DNA from: Whitmania pigra
Taxonomy: Eukaryota; Annelida; Clitellata; Hirudinida; Haemopidae
NCBI GenBank assembly: GCA_021613335.1
Contig: JAJTWR010000254.1
Span: 881,501 to 945,500 of the forward strand
Direction: 5' to 3'
DNA length: 64,000 nt
Shown here: positions 11,713 to 22,673 of the stretch, piece by piece
Layout of the letters: each line of letters opens with the position of its first letter
How positions within the stretch are numbered: position 1 is the stretch's first letter
Made by a program: the position numbers and the translations under genes
Notes under the pieces: generated by a model
Told to the model about the DNA's origin: nothing
The model's input: the letters and a program-made list of their open reading frames with translations, nothing else
Databases searched by the model: none

Positions 11713-12455
11713 TTAGTGAAACGATTTTTTCCATATTAATGATAATTGTAATATTATAACATTAACATAAAAAGTTTCTTTAAGTAATGTAATTGAAAAT
11801 TCGAGAAGATATTTATATTTCGAAATGAAGATTTTGAACTTAATAAACATTGAACTTACATGTGATTTTTTAGTGTGCATTTAACTTAATTTCTTATTCA
11901 ACATTTATAGCGCGATAGTATCTCTCATTACCTCTGAGAATCTAGGCCATGCGTTAACTTTGTAGTACAGTTACACCTCGGTGTGACATCAATAAATACA
12001 TATGTAATAAATTTCATTTTTCAAAATAATTCTTGCACAGATCGTAAATATTCGGTTAAGAATTAGAGGTTCTTAAAATATTAATTGTCTTGGTAAGATC
12101 CTAAAATTAAATGTCCTTTAATGAATCACATGGAATAACTTATCAATGTAATAACAAATAAAGAATCACCACTTCCAGAGTATGGCACCATTTTGTATGG
12201 GCCTGCAAGCTTCGTGCAGGACAGTCGTACACTCGCACAATTTTTCTGCGGTTGCAAGCATCCAAGTCTTCACAAATAATTTTGTCTTTAAAACCTTACG
12301 ATTATCACTCTGAGACCGTTTATTCTTCAAAAGGTTGGTATTTTAACGAAACTTTGCAAAAGTTTCTACCGTGTCGATTCTAGGATGTCTTATTCAAATC
12401 ACACAATTTCCTTTCCGGGTTTTAATTTATTAATTCTAAAGGCTATCTAAGAAAT
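11713..12455. other. Intergenic between HAD and knottin genes
   Basis: AT-rich, with no recognisable gene or repeat. The HAD stop is followed by an AATAAA-like run near 11840, which could be its polyadenylation signal. The knottin promoter must lie here, but I see no convincing TATA or initiator. Confidence 0.4.
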
Positions 12456-13396
12456 ATGGAAATCTTAGGCTTGAAGCTACTTTTCTGTTTATTACTATGC
12501 TATTGGAAGACTATTGCCTGGACGAATGCTCCTGACAGTTAGTAAAGAAAAATATAATCTTTTACATTATGCAAGATAAACAATTGACTTGCAGGGCGAT
12601 TACAGCTCTATTCCTACAATAACGGAATATTAACCCCAACAAATAACATAAAGCCCCAGAGGTAATAACCTTATATAATCTTAACATTATTTATGTAACA
12701 TCATTAAACTACCTTTCTCATGTATATTTTAAACCTTTAAACTTCATTAAAAACCTTTAATAACTTTTTAAGGTTATAAAAATATGCACAACTGGTTAAT
12801 ACTTAAAGTCTATATACATTTTGTAAGATTAGTTTTTGACTGTAAACTAACAAATCAATCAACCTCGGTTAACACCTCCAAGATTTCATCGACGTCAAAT
12901 TTCCACCAATTCATCAGGTTTCTGTCGACAAACTGGCGATATAATGGGTGGAATAATGTTTACAAAGCAAAAAATGGAGAAAAGTATGCTTATTTATAAT
13001 GATTTTAAATTTGTCATCAAATTTTGACCATGAATTTATAATAACGTTCCATGTCCTGAATGATTATAAAATATAGTCAACTTTCAAATTTGCTTCTCTC
13101 CTGTTCATAATCAATGAATCGAATTCTGCTGATTTACTTTAAGAAATTTTTCTGAAATTTGTCACTTTACAAAAATAAACAATTTTCCGTTTTATTTATA
13201 GTTTCTATGTATAAAATTTATAAATGTTTCTGTTTTTAAATTGTTTAGGCGAGATTGGTGTGCAAAGTGGGGTGATTACTGTGTTCCAGAATCAAAATTG
13301 AGATTCGCCACCTGTTGTTCAGGGACGAGATGCATTTGTGGCTCACTTTGGAAAACTGGAAGATGCCAATGTAAAACGGAATCTCTTTTTGGTTGA
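12456..13396 (+). CDS. Agatoxin-like secreted knottin prepropeptide (neuropeptide type)
   Basis: Three exons (12456-12537, 12595-12661, 13249-13396) with GT/AG junctions and matching phases give 98 residues. Residues 1-23 form a hydrophobic signal peptide. A short propeptide ends in a dibasic Arg50-Arg51 cleavage site. The mature part has eight cysteines (54, 61, 72, 73, 78, 80, 89, 91) spaced C-x6-C-x10-CC-x4-C-x-C-x8-C-x-C, an inhibitor-cystine-knot pattern. The last residue is Gly98, a normal donor for C-terminal amidation. This architecture fits the conserved arthropod agatoxin-like peptides, which are neuroendocrine products related to the fold used in spider venoms. One copy with ordinary introns and neighbours suggests an endogenous peptide hormone rather than a venom array, but that is inference. 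Exon 3 carries the whole knot. Confidence 0.82.
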
Positions 13397-14905
13397 CACT
13401 AGCTTGGATCTAATTATTTGACAATTTCACTATTTCGCGAATGTCATCAAAACTGCAAATGAACAAATTTACTGCAAATAAACTACAAAAGCACTGATGT
13501 TTTTTTATGATTAAGACGAGTAATATTCTATCAACTCGGTCGCAAAAAGATAACATTAAAACCAGAAATTAAAAATTTTCCGAAGTTGTGACTGTGTGTA
13601 GACAACGTGCAACGAAATGCAGATGCTCACGTAGATGCGTGCATCTCCCGCATGGAGAGCAAAGCACTTAAATCCATATCTATCGGCAGTATTGCTGCTA
13701 TCATCGCGACTAATACGTAGTCTTAGTAATTTGAGTAATTTACGAAACATTTCTAAAATTTCATAAATATTTCGCTCAAGCGCTGGAAAGATTGTGGCAT
13801 ATTTTTTGCATATGGATGAAATATGAATAATATATATAGACGTAAATACAAGGATTGGACAACCTGTAATACGTTGTGATGAAACAAGTAAGTTCTTCAA
13901 TGTGATTGCTAAATCATACAATATTTATTCATTACTATTCTACAGCCTGTTTACATGATATTAATAGTTTTTTAATGGTTTATGCTGAGGTTTATGTTGT
14001 GGTTTATGAAATGATTCAGTAACTAATTTCTGTTAATCTTTTGGTAAACGCTTCTGTTGCAACTATAGTAGAATTGGTTACATTTTCATGATTTACCCTG
14101 TTTCCTTTATTAAGTTTGTAAAATAGAGAAACAAAACACGGATAATTTTATCAAAATACATTTGTCTTTTATTATGACTTGTAATAACTACTTATGCAGT
14201 TACTAATAATACATTAGCTGATAATTAGTTTTGTATGTGATAATTATTTAGCTGAAAGTTCTGTAGCACAACTATATTCCTTAACAGAGATGAAGCAAAT
14301 GTCAAACTTTGATGAAAACTCATTGATAGTTTTCAAGAAATGTTGAAATAAATTTATTATTAAAACCTGATGAAATTATAAGACACATCTGGCGTAACAG
14401 AAACGTGCATCCCCATCCGAGAATGAATACAACTTACAAATAAATTTAACTTTTAAACTTTTTAGTTTCACTACAAGTAAACTTTAAGAACATTTAAACG
14501 TGATTTAGTTAGCCAAGACCTCAAAGCATTACAATTATTTTTATTTTGCATGTTATTATTATTATAATTATTTTTATTAATGAATTACAAGCGATGGCGA
14601 ATGTCCCACCGAACTACAATATGAAAGAATTAACAAGAAAGAAATAACAAAATATCAAAACTTCACAAACAGCTTAACTTAAAAATTAAGTGTTGTATCA
14701 TATTTCAAATATATTTTAAAACTTCTAATGTGCCCATTTATTGATTGGCATTTAGTTTACATTCCATTAAGGAGATGGATGGAGATAATAATAATGTATA
14801 AATATAAGCGAATAATGTCTTTGAACTTCTTTAGCTTGAAAAATAAATTAATAATTTAAAATGTTTATAGTCTGGGTTTGAAAAATGTAACTTCGTGTCT
14901 CCCTT
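13397..14905. other. Intergenic, no gene recognised
   Basis: AT-rich sequence. A minus frame at about 13556-13921 has no recognisable domain. A short + frame opening with ATG at 14594 (reads MANVPPNYNMKELTRKK) is unsupported. The knottin polyadenylation signal may be the AAATAAA near 13476. Confidence 0.4.
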
Positions 14906-15961
14906 ATGGAGCTAAAAGAAGTCATGAAGTTAATAAATCATAAATATGATGTCAGCGTGAATTGTTAAACGATTTTATTGCTGGTATACTCAATAACATT
15001 GAAGTTGAATTTATTTGCAGAGTAAAAACGATATGCGACCTCATGACAGAAATTTTAGAATCAAATAAATCTTTCGTGGTGCTTTTTAATGTAAAGACCC
15101 AAGAAGACATAAATCCATCTGTCGTATCATCACGTGATCCTCTTCCTTATGATCCGATGCTGGGTTGGTACACAGCAGCCACCTTGAGTGGACTTCTCAT
15201 GCTCTTCATTATTTGTGTTGCCCTCGAAAAAATAAAGGACCGTCTACTAACAATTTTTGAAAGAACCTCGCGAGAGGAGCAATTTACAAAATTTGAAGAA
15301 TCCGAGAGAGTAAACAAGGACCAACCGTTGAATTCTCAGTGTTCAAGCAGGTAAAAAAAATATATGTAATTTCAGAACAGTTTACAACATAGGGCGGATC
15401 TAGAACACTTTGGCAGGGGCCATGCAGGAACCAGTAGGTGGATTTAGAGGGGTTGGGTAGGGGTTGGCATAGCAACTAAAATTTTCGTCGAATGTGGTAA
15501 ATTATTGAAATAATTTTTTTAAATTACATTAAGATACATTTCTAAAATATTAAGTTAATTTGTGTTTCATAATAGATTTATTTAATTTTTTCTTTTATTT
15601 TCTAAATGGCGGGGAGGGCCATCCCCCTTTCCCCCTTTAATCAGCCCTTGTTTACAACATAATAATTATTACATAATTTTTCTAATTATTATAATTTATG
15701 AGAATGCTTCGTTGTTAATGACAATGTTTATTATTTAGATACCAAATACTAGGCCGAGATCGGGACCAATTGATTTTTCCGACCTTTTCTTCGATTCCGA
15801 GAGGTGACTTCAAGGTGAAGTCTGATGAAGAAGTTTTACATGAGAACAGCCAATCGCTTGAAGAAAGAAATAAGCAATCCTCTGAATTATTGAATGCCGA
15901 TAATTTGACTGAATGCAAAACCTCAGATAAGCCAGCTCGAAGCTCTCCTCCTCACATCTAG
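14906..15961 (+). CDS. Single-pass membrane protein of unknown family, three exons
   Basis: Exons 14906-14928, 15021-15350 and 15739-15961 join in frame (phase 2 at both junctions) to 191 residues. A short hydrophilic N-terminus leads to a membrane segment at about 57-76 (WYTAATLSGLLMLFIICVAL). A charged tail of about 115 residues follows, rich in Glu, Lys and Ser. No cleavable signal peptide is seen, so the protein is probably a signal-anchored single-pass protein; topology is not determined. Just before the membrane is SSRDPLPYDPMLG, whose proline-rich spacer could be conserved. I do not recognise the family. The first exon is only 23 nt and is my choice because it gives an ATG and the right phase; exons 2 and 3 are firmer. 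The second intron carries a 261 bp MITE. Confidence 0.65.
15390..15650. mobile_element. hAT-type MITE in an intron
   Basis: A 261 bp non-coding element flanked by direct copies of TTTACAACA at 15381-15389 and 15651-15659. Ends read TAGGGCGGATCTAG on the left and CAAGGGCTGATTAAAG on the right (reverse complement), imperfect hAT-like termini. The inner ATCTAGAACACTTTGGC block recurs inverted at about 41690-41710 and 42715-42740, where it flanks hAT debris. Splice sites are untouched. Confidence 0.7.
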
Positions 15962-16654
15962 ATCACTATTTTTCTTAATTTCAAGTATTATGACACGCAT
16001 TTTATATGTACATACAACGAAATATATCACAGCATCTCGTGAACGACAAAAAGGATGTTGTTTTTATTTTAAATTTTGAACGAATTATTTTAAAGTAAAC
16101 GGTTATTTTTAGACCTTATTTTGTTTTGATTTCTGTTATTTATCAGCGACTTGCCAGAGTTAAATCCAAAAGATTAAAAGTTATGCATTTCTCAAGCCCA
16201 ACTCCTTACCTATCGAGCCAGTGATTCCATCCACGAATGACAAATAAGATAAAAGTTTCGTTATTTTTAGGATGACATAATTCAAGCAGCTACAACCTCG
16301 TTGACATTTACATCAAATTGCTGACATTTTCAAAAGTCCTTTTGTGGGCTCATCTGAGAGATGACGTCACATTATTTGAAATTTGTTTTTTCAGTTTGAC
16401 ATTCTGTGAGTTAGTTTATTATTTTAGCAATATCTTATTATCAACTAGTTTATTTACTGAGCAAATGTTTAAAAATTAGTAATTAAATTTGAATTACAAA
16501 CATACAAATTTCGTTCAACTTAGCGTCTATTAAATAACAATAACGTGATAAATTCTTGTTCTAACCTCGAAAAATCTACATCTTTTTAAATATTCCATGC
16601 AAGATATTACCCACTTTTTTTTGTCAAGTAAACTCTTTTTCTCTTGGTGAATTA
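15962..16654. other. Intergenic, no gene recognised
   Basis: The membrane-protein stop is followed by AT-rich DNA without repeats that I recognise. A GCAGCTACAACCTCG patch at about 16288 is the only less AT-rich spot. Confidence 0.35.
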
Positions 16655-16882
16655 ATGGTTGGTCAAAATATTCATTATATAACTAGTGCAGGTTTGATTC
16701 CGATTATCCTCTATAACAACATCTAACAACTTTTAAATATTTTGTTATCTCTTTCTATTTTAGCCCTGGATTCTATTTCATATCTGTTTTATTGCACAAT
16801 TTTTTTCGGGGCAGTTGTTGCCTTCCTAGATCTTATTGCCATATTAGCACATAACTCATTATGTCCAAAGAAATTTAAGTAA
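16655..16882 (+). CDS. Possible 51-residue ER membrane micropeptide, two exons
   Basis: Exon 1 16655-16691 (ATG, ending GTGCAG|GTTTGA) and exon 2 16764-16882 (after TTCTATTTTAG) join in phase 1 to a 51-residue frame. It has one hydrophobic span, YLFYCTIFFGAVVAFLDLIA, and ends in KKFK, which fits the KKxx ER-retrieval signal. A polypyrimidine acceptor, an in-frame ATG and a plausible topology argue for a real small protein. The donor GTTTGA is weak and the reading is short, so chance is possible. I do not recognise a family. Confidence 0.4.
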
Positions 16883-17040
16883 TGATGAACCCCGAGGTTT
16901 GGTTAAAGATCAATAAAAATGCATTAAATTATTAAATGTTATTCAAGAAAGTAATATATTCTGATCACGACTGGTAATTTCACAAATAAGTGATTTACTA
17001 TATAATATGGTAATATAGTTATATAGTAAATGTCTTAATG

Positions 17041-17350
17041 CAGAGGTGAGCAAAATATTGCCCGCCAGAGTATGTAATGCATATGGTAAGCAGACATGGG
17101 AACTTGGTACTTGGACCTCCAGTACTTGTTCCCATTTTATTGAAAAGCTTGTTTATCTGCATAATCGATGTGATATGAAAGTTACCAAAGAATACACATT
17201 CCTTCTTATTCAATTGGGTCTAAAAATTGACGATTTTCTAAATTCAGTTAGATTCATCTGTGTCTAAAATATATAAATGTCGCTCCAAAACTCTAGATCT
17301 CTGTCATGTGCGAAACTGTCACGGAATCACATTTCACAACGACCACTGCT
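17041..17350. repeat. Dispersed repeat, hAT-terminus-like, copy 1
   Basis: Begins CAGAGGTGAGCAAAAT, the style of a hAT terminus. The part 17155-17350 is an inverted copy of about 31310-31512; shared words include ATCGATGTGATAT, AATACACATTC and CCAAAACTCTA. No transposase is legible. Confidence 0.5.
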
Positions 17351-18344
17351 CTCTCTTAGCTGCACATGTGTAAACAGATTGTGAAACGAGGCATTGTTTC
17401 GTGGAGTGAGAATGTTTTTAGGGTTTACAAGATACTATTGTGAATACAATAATGTCTGCAATAATAATGTTTTAATAATAATAAGTGATATTTTGACATG
17501 TAACTCTTGCTCAGTTCACAGCTTGTTGATATGTTAAACATGCACTAAAAGGTTTATTGTTTAAATTATTATTATTGTTATCATAGCAAGTTGAGATAAA
17601 GCGATAACCCGTCGACACCTCATCCGCAGTGCGAACAAATTTTACTATACCTCTAAAATGTTACACAGAAGAAAGCGTACAAACTCAAACAAATTAGAGG
17701 GAACATTGCATGCCACATAAGCACACAATTTAGGGCAGGTCAGTTCATTTAGAGGGCAAGGCATAATGACCTCTCAAAGTTTTGCAAAGTGATTAGCTAT
17801 CGACATATGGAAAATCGGCCATTGGCATGACACATAAAATGCACTTTCTGTCTAATGTTGATCAAGTGTATATAATAGGCATTTTAGGGCAGTGAAAATT
17901 TCTTCACCGATTAAGTAAAATGGCGAATTTACCAAAAGTTGTTTCGTTTGGATTCGATGATTAATTGTGTGAAGGAAAAGATGTCTGCAATGTGCAAGTT
18001 TTGTAAAGATAGAACGGTATTGTTGTTACATAACTCATATGTATAAAGTACTTGTATTTGTACTTGATTGTTGAGTACTTGTACTTGGACCTTGGACACT
18101 CTCGAGTTTCAAAAGAAATTGATAGCTTTATTAACAACAAAAAAGCCAACAAATTTAAAAACAACTAAGCCCCACACGTCAAATGCTACTCTCTATATAT
18201 GGTCTTATTCTGTCTTACGAGCTGATTAGTCCAAAAAATAAAAAGGCTGACATCAACTCCATCTCATGAAGACAATCGTAACGTTTAACGTTGTACGAGG
18301 ATGAATACAGTATTGTTTGACTTCTTCCTGATAGTAGCTGAAAC
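17351..18344. other. Intergenic, no gene recognised
   Basis: AT-rich DNA. The block at 17620-17770 contains TTAGAGGGAACATTGCATG and a related TTAGAGGGCAAGG, possible short repeat ends. No coding frame worth calling. Confidence 0.35.
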
Positions 18345-18480
18345 TCTTTCAGAGCTCCGACAGGAATCCTCAGAGAGGAGACCCCTTCTTTGAGCGTTTC
18401 GGCCCTTAAATCCTCTTACACTCTCGGGGGTGGCGCCGCACCCGCTGATCAGACGGGTGTCCCTGCCGGTGATGTGACCA
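18345..18480 (+). repeat. LINE 5'-region-like repeat, copy 2
   Basis: GC-rich block with GAGCTCCGACAGGAATCCTC, GCGTTTCGGCCCTTAAATCC and GCTGATCAGACGGGTGTCCC. It is closest to the copy at 32275-32420 (GAGCTCCGATAGGGATCCTC, ACGTTTCGGCCCTTTGAG). It lies just outside the LINE block, in opposite orientation to the LINE coding strand, so it is a separate insertion. Confidence 0.6.
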
Positions 18481-18578
18481 ATCTTGACAAGTCAACTAGC
18501 AGAGGTACAACGCACAATCTCGCAACTCGAACAACCGACGAAACGCGCGACAACCACCAACGGAGCGGTTGGTTGGTT

Positions 18579-18893
18579 ATTTATTAACGTCCATTTCATA
18601 ACTAGATGATTAGTGCGCCCGCATGGCCTAACGGTTAAGGCTGCGCCTCTCACGATGGCAGCACGGGGTTCAAGCCCCGCTCCGGGTGCACCGTCCTAAT
18701 CATCTAGCTATGCAACGGACGTTAATAAAAACATTTAAGGTGCGCCCGCATGGCCTAACGGTTAAGGCTGCTCCTCTCACTATGGCAGCACGGGGTTCAA
18801 ACCCCGCTGCGGGTGCACCGTCCTAATCATCTAGACATGCAACGGACGTTAATAAAAAAAAAAAAAAAAAAAACTAGATGATTAGGACGGGGA
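18579..18893. repeat. Cluster of tRNA-derived SINEs with LINE-like tail
   Basis: Two + copies (18615-18730 and 18742-18872) begin GCGCCCGCATGGCCTAACGG and hold a pol III A box (TGGCCTAACGG) and a B box (GGTTCAAGCCC or GGTTCAAACCC). The 5' GCGCCCG pairs with the downstream CGGGTGC as a tRNA acceptor stem, but the other arms do not fold canonically. Both continue into CCGTCCTAATCATCT, then ATGCAACGGACGTTAATAAA; the second ends in a long A run. Inverted tail pieces flank them at 18579-18613 and 18874-18893. More copies are at 49170-49282 and 53108-53221. Confidence 0.85.
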
Positions 18894-18919
18894 CAACAAC
18901 AGAAGAGAACAACAACGGA

Positions 18920-21900
18920 TTTATTTATTTATTTATTTATTTATTTATTTGATTATAGTCCGTTGCATAACTGAGATGATTTGGACTTTAGTTAATGTTA
19001 GTAAGTTAGTAAAAATGAAAAGTATTAGAATAATAAACTGCATTAATTAGTTATGGTAAAATTGTAAAAGGCTTATAGTAAGCCGCATCTGTTTTTGCAG
19101 ATCCACCGATAAATGATGTCCACACTTGCTGGATTGCTAAGCATGGATTTCATGTCAGATAGACCTGTAAACATCTTGATTTCTCTCCTCAGGGATGACT
19201 GGGCTGGGCATTCCATGAGGAAATGCTGCACACTTTCGTCTTCCTGAGGGCACTTCTCGCACCTCCCGTCTGGGTGCCGTTTCATGAGAAACAAGTGCTG
19301 GTTCAGAGCACACTTTCCAACTCGGAGTCTAGAGGCGAGAACCTCCTTCCTCCTTGAGACACATTGGAACTTGCTCTTCGTCGACACTTGTTTCTCTATG
19401 GACTTATAATGTAGGCTTCTAGGATCTTCATCCCATCTGGTCTGCCACTGTTGGAAGATGTTGCGGGCCACGGACCTTTTGACATCCTTGATAGACGCCG
19501 GAATCCGGAGGTCTATCTGATCCCTTGCAGTGGCTGCCTTTGCCAGGGCATCGGCCTTCTCATTGCCAGGGATTCCAACGTGGGCAGGGACCCAGACGAG
19601 AGTGACCTTTCTGCCGCTCTCTTGAATTTCTGAAATTAAAAACTGTACATTTTTAATATCGGGAGCATAATTGTTGCCGTCCTTTAGTGCCTGTAGGGCA
19701 CTAAGCGAGTCACTTAGGACGACAATGTCGAAGGACTCCTCCTGATATGAGTCCTTGACATGTAGTAAACATCGCTCGATGGCTGCCAGTTCGATTGAAC
19801 TAATGCAGCTGTGACTCGACGTCCTGAGACTGATGTTTACTTCCTTCCTTGGGATGTAAATCCCAATTCCGGCCTTGTTGTCCTCGGTCTTGGAGGCGTC
19901 CGTGTAGCAGAGGAGGCTGTCCTGGAGATCCTCTATTTTCTCCCTTGCCACCAGCATCCGCAGAGGGTTGTCGGCTTCGAAGGAGAGATTCGAGGAGTCG
20001 ATTGTCGGCTTTCTCAGTCTCCAAGGAGGGAATCTGGGAGGTGCCTCCCTGATGTCTTCCAGGAGATCTGCTGGGATCACCGACTCGACTTTCTTGTGCG
20101 GAGGCTCCTCGCCTCTTATCCTCATCCTGCAGTGGAACCTCACTTCGACTTGGGACTTTGGCTCTGAAATGAAATATTTATTTTTAACAGGTACATTATT
20201 GGTGGCGAACGACCTGAGGGCGTGGTTTGCCATGAGCTTCTTACGACGAAGGTCGAGGGGAAGCTCACCGCACTCTACCCGCAAAGACGAGGCACTTGTG
20301 CCCTTCATGGCACCGCAGCAGATCTTCAGTGCCTGATACTGAAGACTGTCGTATGTGTCTCGAATCTGCTTGCGCCCCAGGTCGATTACCTCAGATCCAT
20401 AATCGAGAACAGAGCGGATGGTGGCTCTGTAGACTGTGAGCAGGGTGGATTTGCTCGCCCCCCACGAACTGCCCGAGATGGCTTTCATGGCGTTGAGCCT
20501 CTTGTTGCATCTCGTCTTGACAGACTCTGCGTGGGCCTTCCAATTTAGTCTTGCGTCCAGGACGATTCCTAAAAAGGTGGCTGTATTAGACAGGGGGATC
20601 TCCTCCGCTCCGACCCTCAGTCTGATGCCCGCATTCCTCGTCCGATTCTGGTATTCTGAAAAAAGGACTGCTTGTGATTTAGATGCGGAGATCTTAAAAC
20701 CATTAGCAAATAGAAACTTAGCCATTTTGTCGAGCTGTTTCTGCATTTTCGATGTCAGTGCTTCTATGGACGTTCCGGACGTCCAAAGAGCAATGTCATC
20801 GGCATACATGGACAGCTCGACCCCGTTTGTCGGTTCTGGAACAGAGTTCATCATGATGATGAGTAACAACGGGCTCAGGATGCTACCCTGTGGTGTGCCA
20901 TTCTCTAGGGTGACCGGTTCAGAGAGGGAGGACCCAACCCTCACTTGGATAGTTCTATCCTGAAGGAAATTGTGGATCCACATCAAGGGTTTCCCCTTGA
21001 TGCCCATCCTTGAGAGTTGCTCGATGATCCCCTCTCTCCAAACCATGTCGAATGCCTTCTCCATGTCGAGGAAAACTGCGAGAGTCTTCCTTTTCTTGGT
21101 TGAGGATGCGGCGATGTCCTGCGTCAGCCTGGCTATGTGATCCACACAGCCTCGGGCTCTTCTGAAGCCCGCTTGGTACTGGTTCAACAGGTTACCGCTC
21201 TCTAAGAACCATCGGAGTCTCGTGGCAATCACCCTCTCCAGGAGTTTGCAGAGAGTGGAAGTCAAAGAGATAGGCCGATAGGAGGAAGGAAGAGCAGGAG
21301 GCTTCCCTTTCTTAGGGATTGGGACGACCGTGGCTTTCTTCCATAAGGAGGGAACCGTTCCTGAAAGCCAGGACTGGTTGAAGAGGGCCACGATCCCTTG
21401 GAGACTGGAGCTTGGGAGCCTTCTGATCATCTCGTAATGGATGCCGTCAGGTCCCGGAGAGGAGTTCCCGCATTTCCTTAGTGCATCTAGGACTTCGGAA
21501 ATGCTGATGGGATCAGAGATGGGGGAGTCCTCTGGCACGAAGAGTGCCGGTGACAGCAGGAGAGCAGTCTTGGCTTGTGCGAAGAGCGGGGAGAGGTTCG
21601 CATTGCTGCTGGCTTGCGCAAAGGATCGGGCGAGCGTGCCTGCCTTCTCTGAGTTTCCGAGTGGTCCCCCAGAGTCAGAGGCGATCGGGGGGATTCTTGG
21701 GCCCGAGCGATTGCCATTCATCCCTTTGATGGCTCTCCAGAGAGTGGCGATACCCGTTGAACCGTCGAAGCTGGCGCAGTGTGACCTCCAGTACTCCCTC
21801 TTGGCATTCTTGATGGTCCACTGGGCTTGACCCTTCGCTCTCTTGTATTCTTCATGGCTCGACTCCGATCGCAGTCGCCTGTGGGCTGCTCTCTTCTTGT

Positions 21901-22471
21901 TTCGATCTTTGACTGCTTCCTTGCAGTCGTCGTTCCAATAAGGGACGAGAGGCCTCTTGCTCTGCCCTTTGTAGATCGAGGAGCTCTCTGTGGCTGCACT
22001 GGCGATGGAGTCGGTGATGAATCTCGTGTTCTCCTCCAGGTTGTTCGTGGGTAGCTCCTGGAGGATGAGGGAGGAGCACTTGGCCTGGAAGGTGTTCCAG
22101 TTGAGTGTCCTCATGTTTAGTCTCGCTGGTCCCAGGTCCTCTCGGAGAGCCTTGTCGTTGATCGTCATCTGAATGATGAGGTGATCACTGCCAAGGCCTG
22201 TGTGGAGAACCTTCCAGGAGGTCCTGGCCGCCCAGTGCGGTGAGGCCATCGAGACGTCAAGGGGTGCCGGACTGCCGTTGTGGGCTATGTGTGTAGCCTC
22301 TCCTGAATTTAAAATAACTAAGTTCAGGTTAGGTGCTAATTCTTCCACGATCTTACCTCTCGAATCAGAGCGACTAGCTCCGAAGATGGGAGAGTGGGCG
22401 TTTAGATCCCCACACACGATGGCGTCTTGGTGGTTCAGGATGGACTCCAACAAGTCTCTTGGAAACTCCAT
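18920..22471 (-). mobile_element. RNase H-bearing LINE (I/LOA-like), near-intact ORF, 5' truncated
   Basis: One uninterrupted 1132-codon frame occupies 22471-19073. In order it shows the second half of an AP-type endonuclease (IVCGDLNAHSPIFG, GSDHLII), a reverse transcriptase (SYRPISLTSTLCKLLE, AVFLDMEKAFD, GTPQGSILSPLLL and catalytic MYADDIALW near 20800) and an RNase H domain (LLCYTDASK near 19900, SDSLSALQAL, WVPAHVGIPGNEKADALAKA near 19550). It ends in a Cys/His knuckle, GRCEKCPQEDESVQHFLMEC. Expected endonuclease N-terminal strands are absent upstream of 22471, so the copy is 5'-truncated and probably immobile alone. The 3' tail (19072-18920) ends AAGTCCAAATCATCTCAG, TTATGCAACGGACTATAATC, then an AAAT run. 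The intact RT and RNase H imply recent insertion. A decayed relative lies at 28566-29735. Confidence 0.9.
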
Positions 22472-22673
22472 TGAGAGTTCTCTTCTTGGCTCGGTTGTGG
22501 AATTGCGCCGACTTGATGGGAGGCTTTTCTGTTCTCTGATTGGCTGGCTAGCGACGCAACGCTATTGGCTGATTTTGACTAGGATCGCTTTTATACTTGC
22601 ACGGCGATACGTGCCGGCCCCGAAAGTGGTTCTTCGAACTATTCGACTGGTAGGCCTGCCATGCTGAGGGAGA
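22472..22673 (-). other. Junction segment between two LINEs
   Basis: GC-rich, in contrast to the genome background, with no endonuclease motif in continuation of the frame to its left. It most likely is 3' untranslated sequence of the LINE at 22674-25440, though a remnant of the other LINE's leader is possible. Confidence 0.4.

Noticed and set aside
12784..12999. Open frame between knottin exons 2 and 3
   Set aside because: Exon 2 joins exon 3 in the right phase without it, and it lacks the cysteine pattern or clean splice sites. It is intron.
13556..13921. 121-codon minus-strand frame as a gene
   Set aside because: Composition and codon pattern look random, with no domain and no splice or start context.
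18615..18690. True tRNA gene
   Set aside because: Acceptor pairing and both promoter boxes are present, but the anticodon and T arms do not fold, and every copy continues into the same LINE-like tail. These are SINEs.
19451..22667. Many + strand frames of 60-175 codons
   Set aside because: They are antisense shadows of the 1132-codon LINE ORF in GC-rich DNA.
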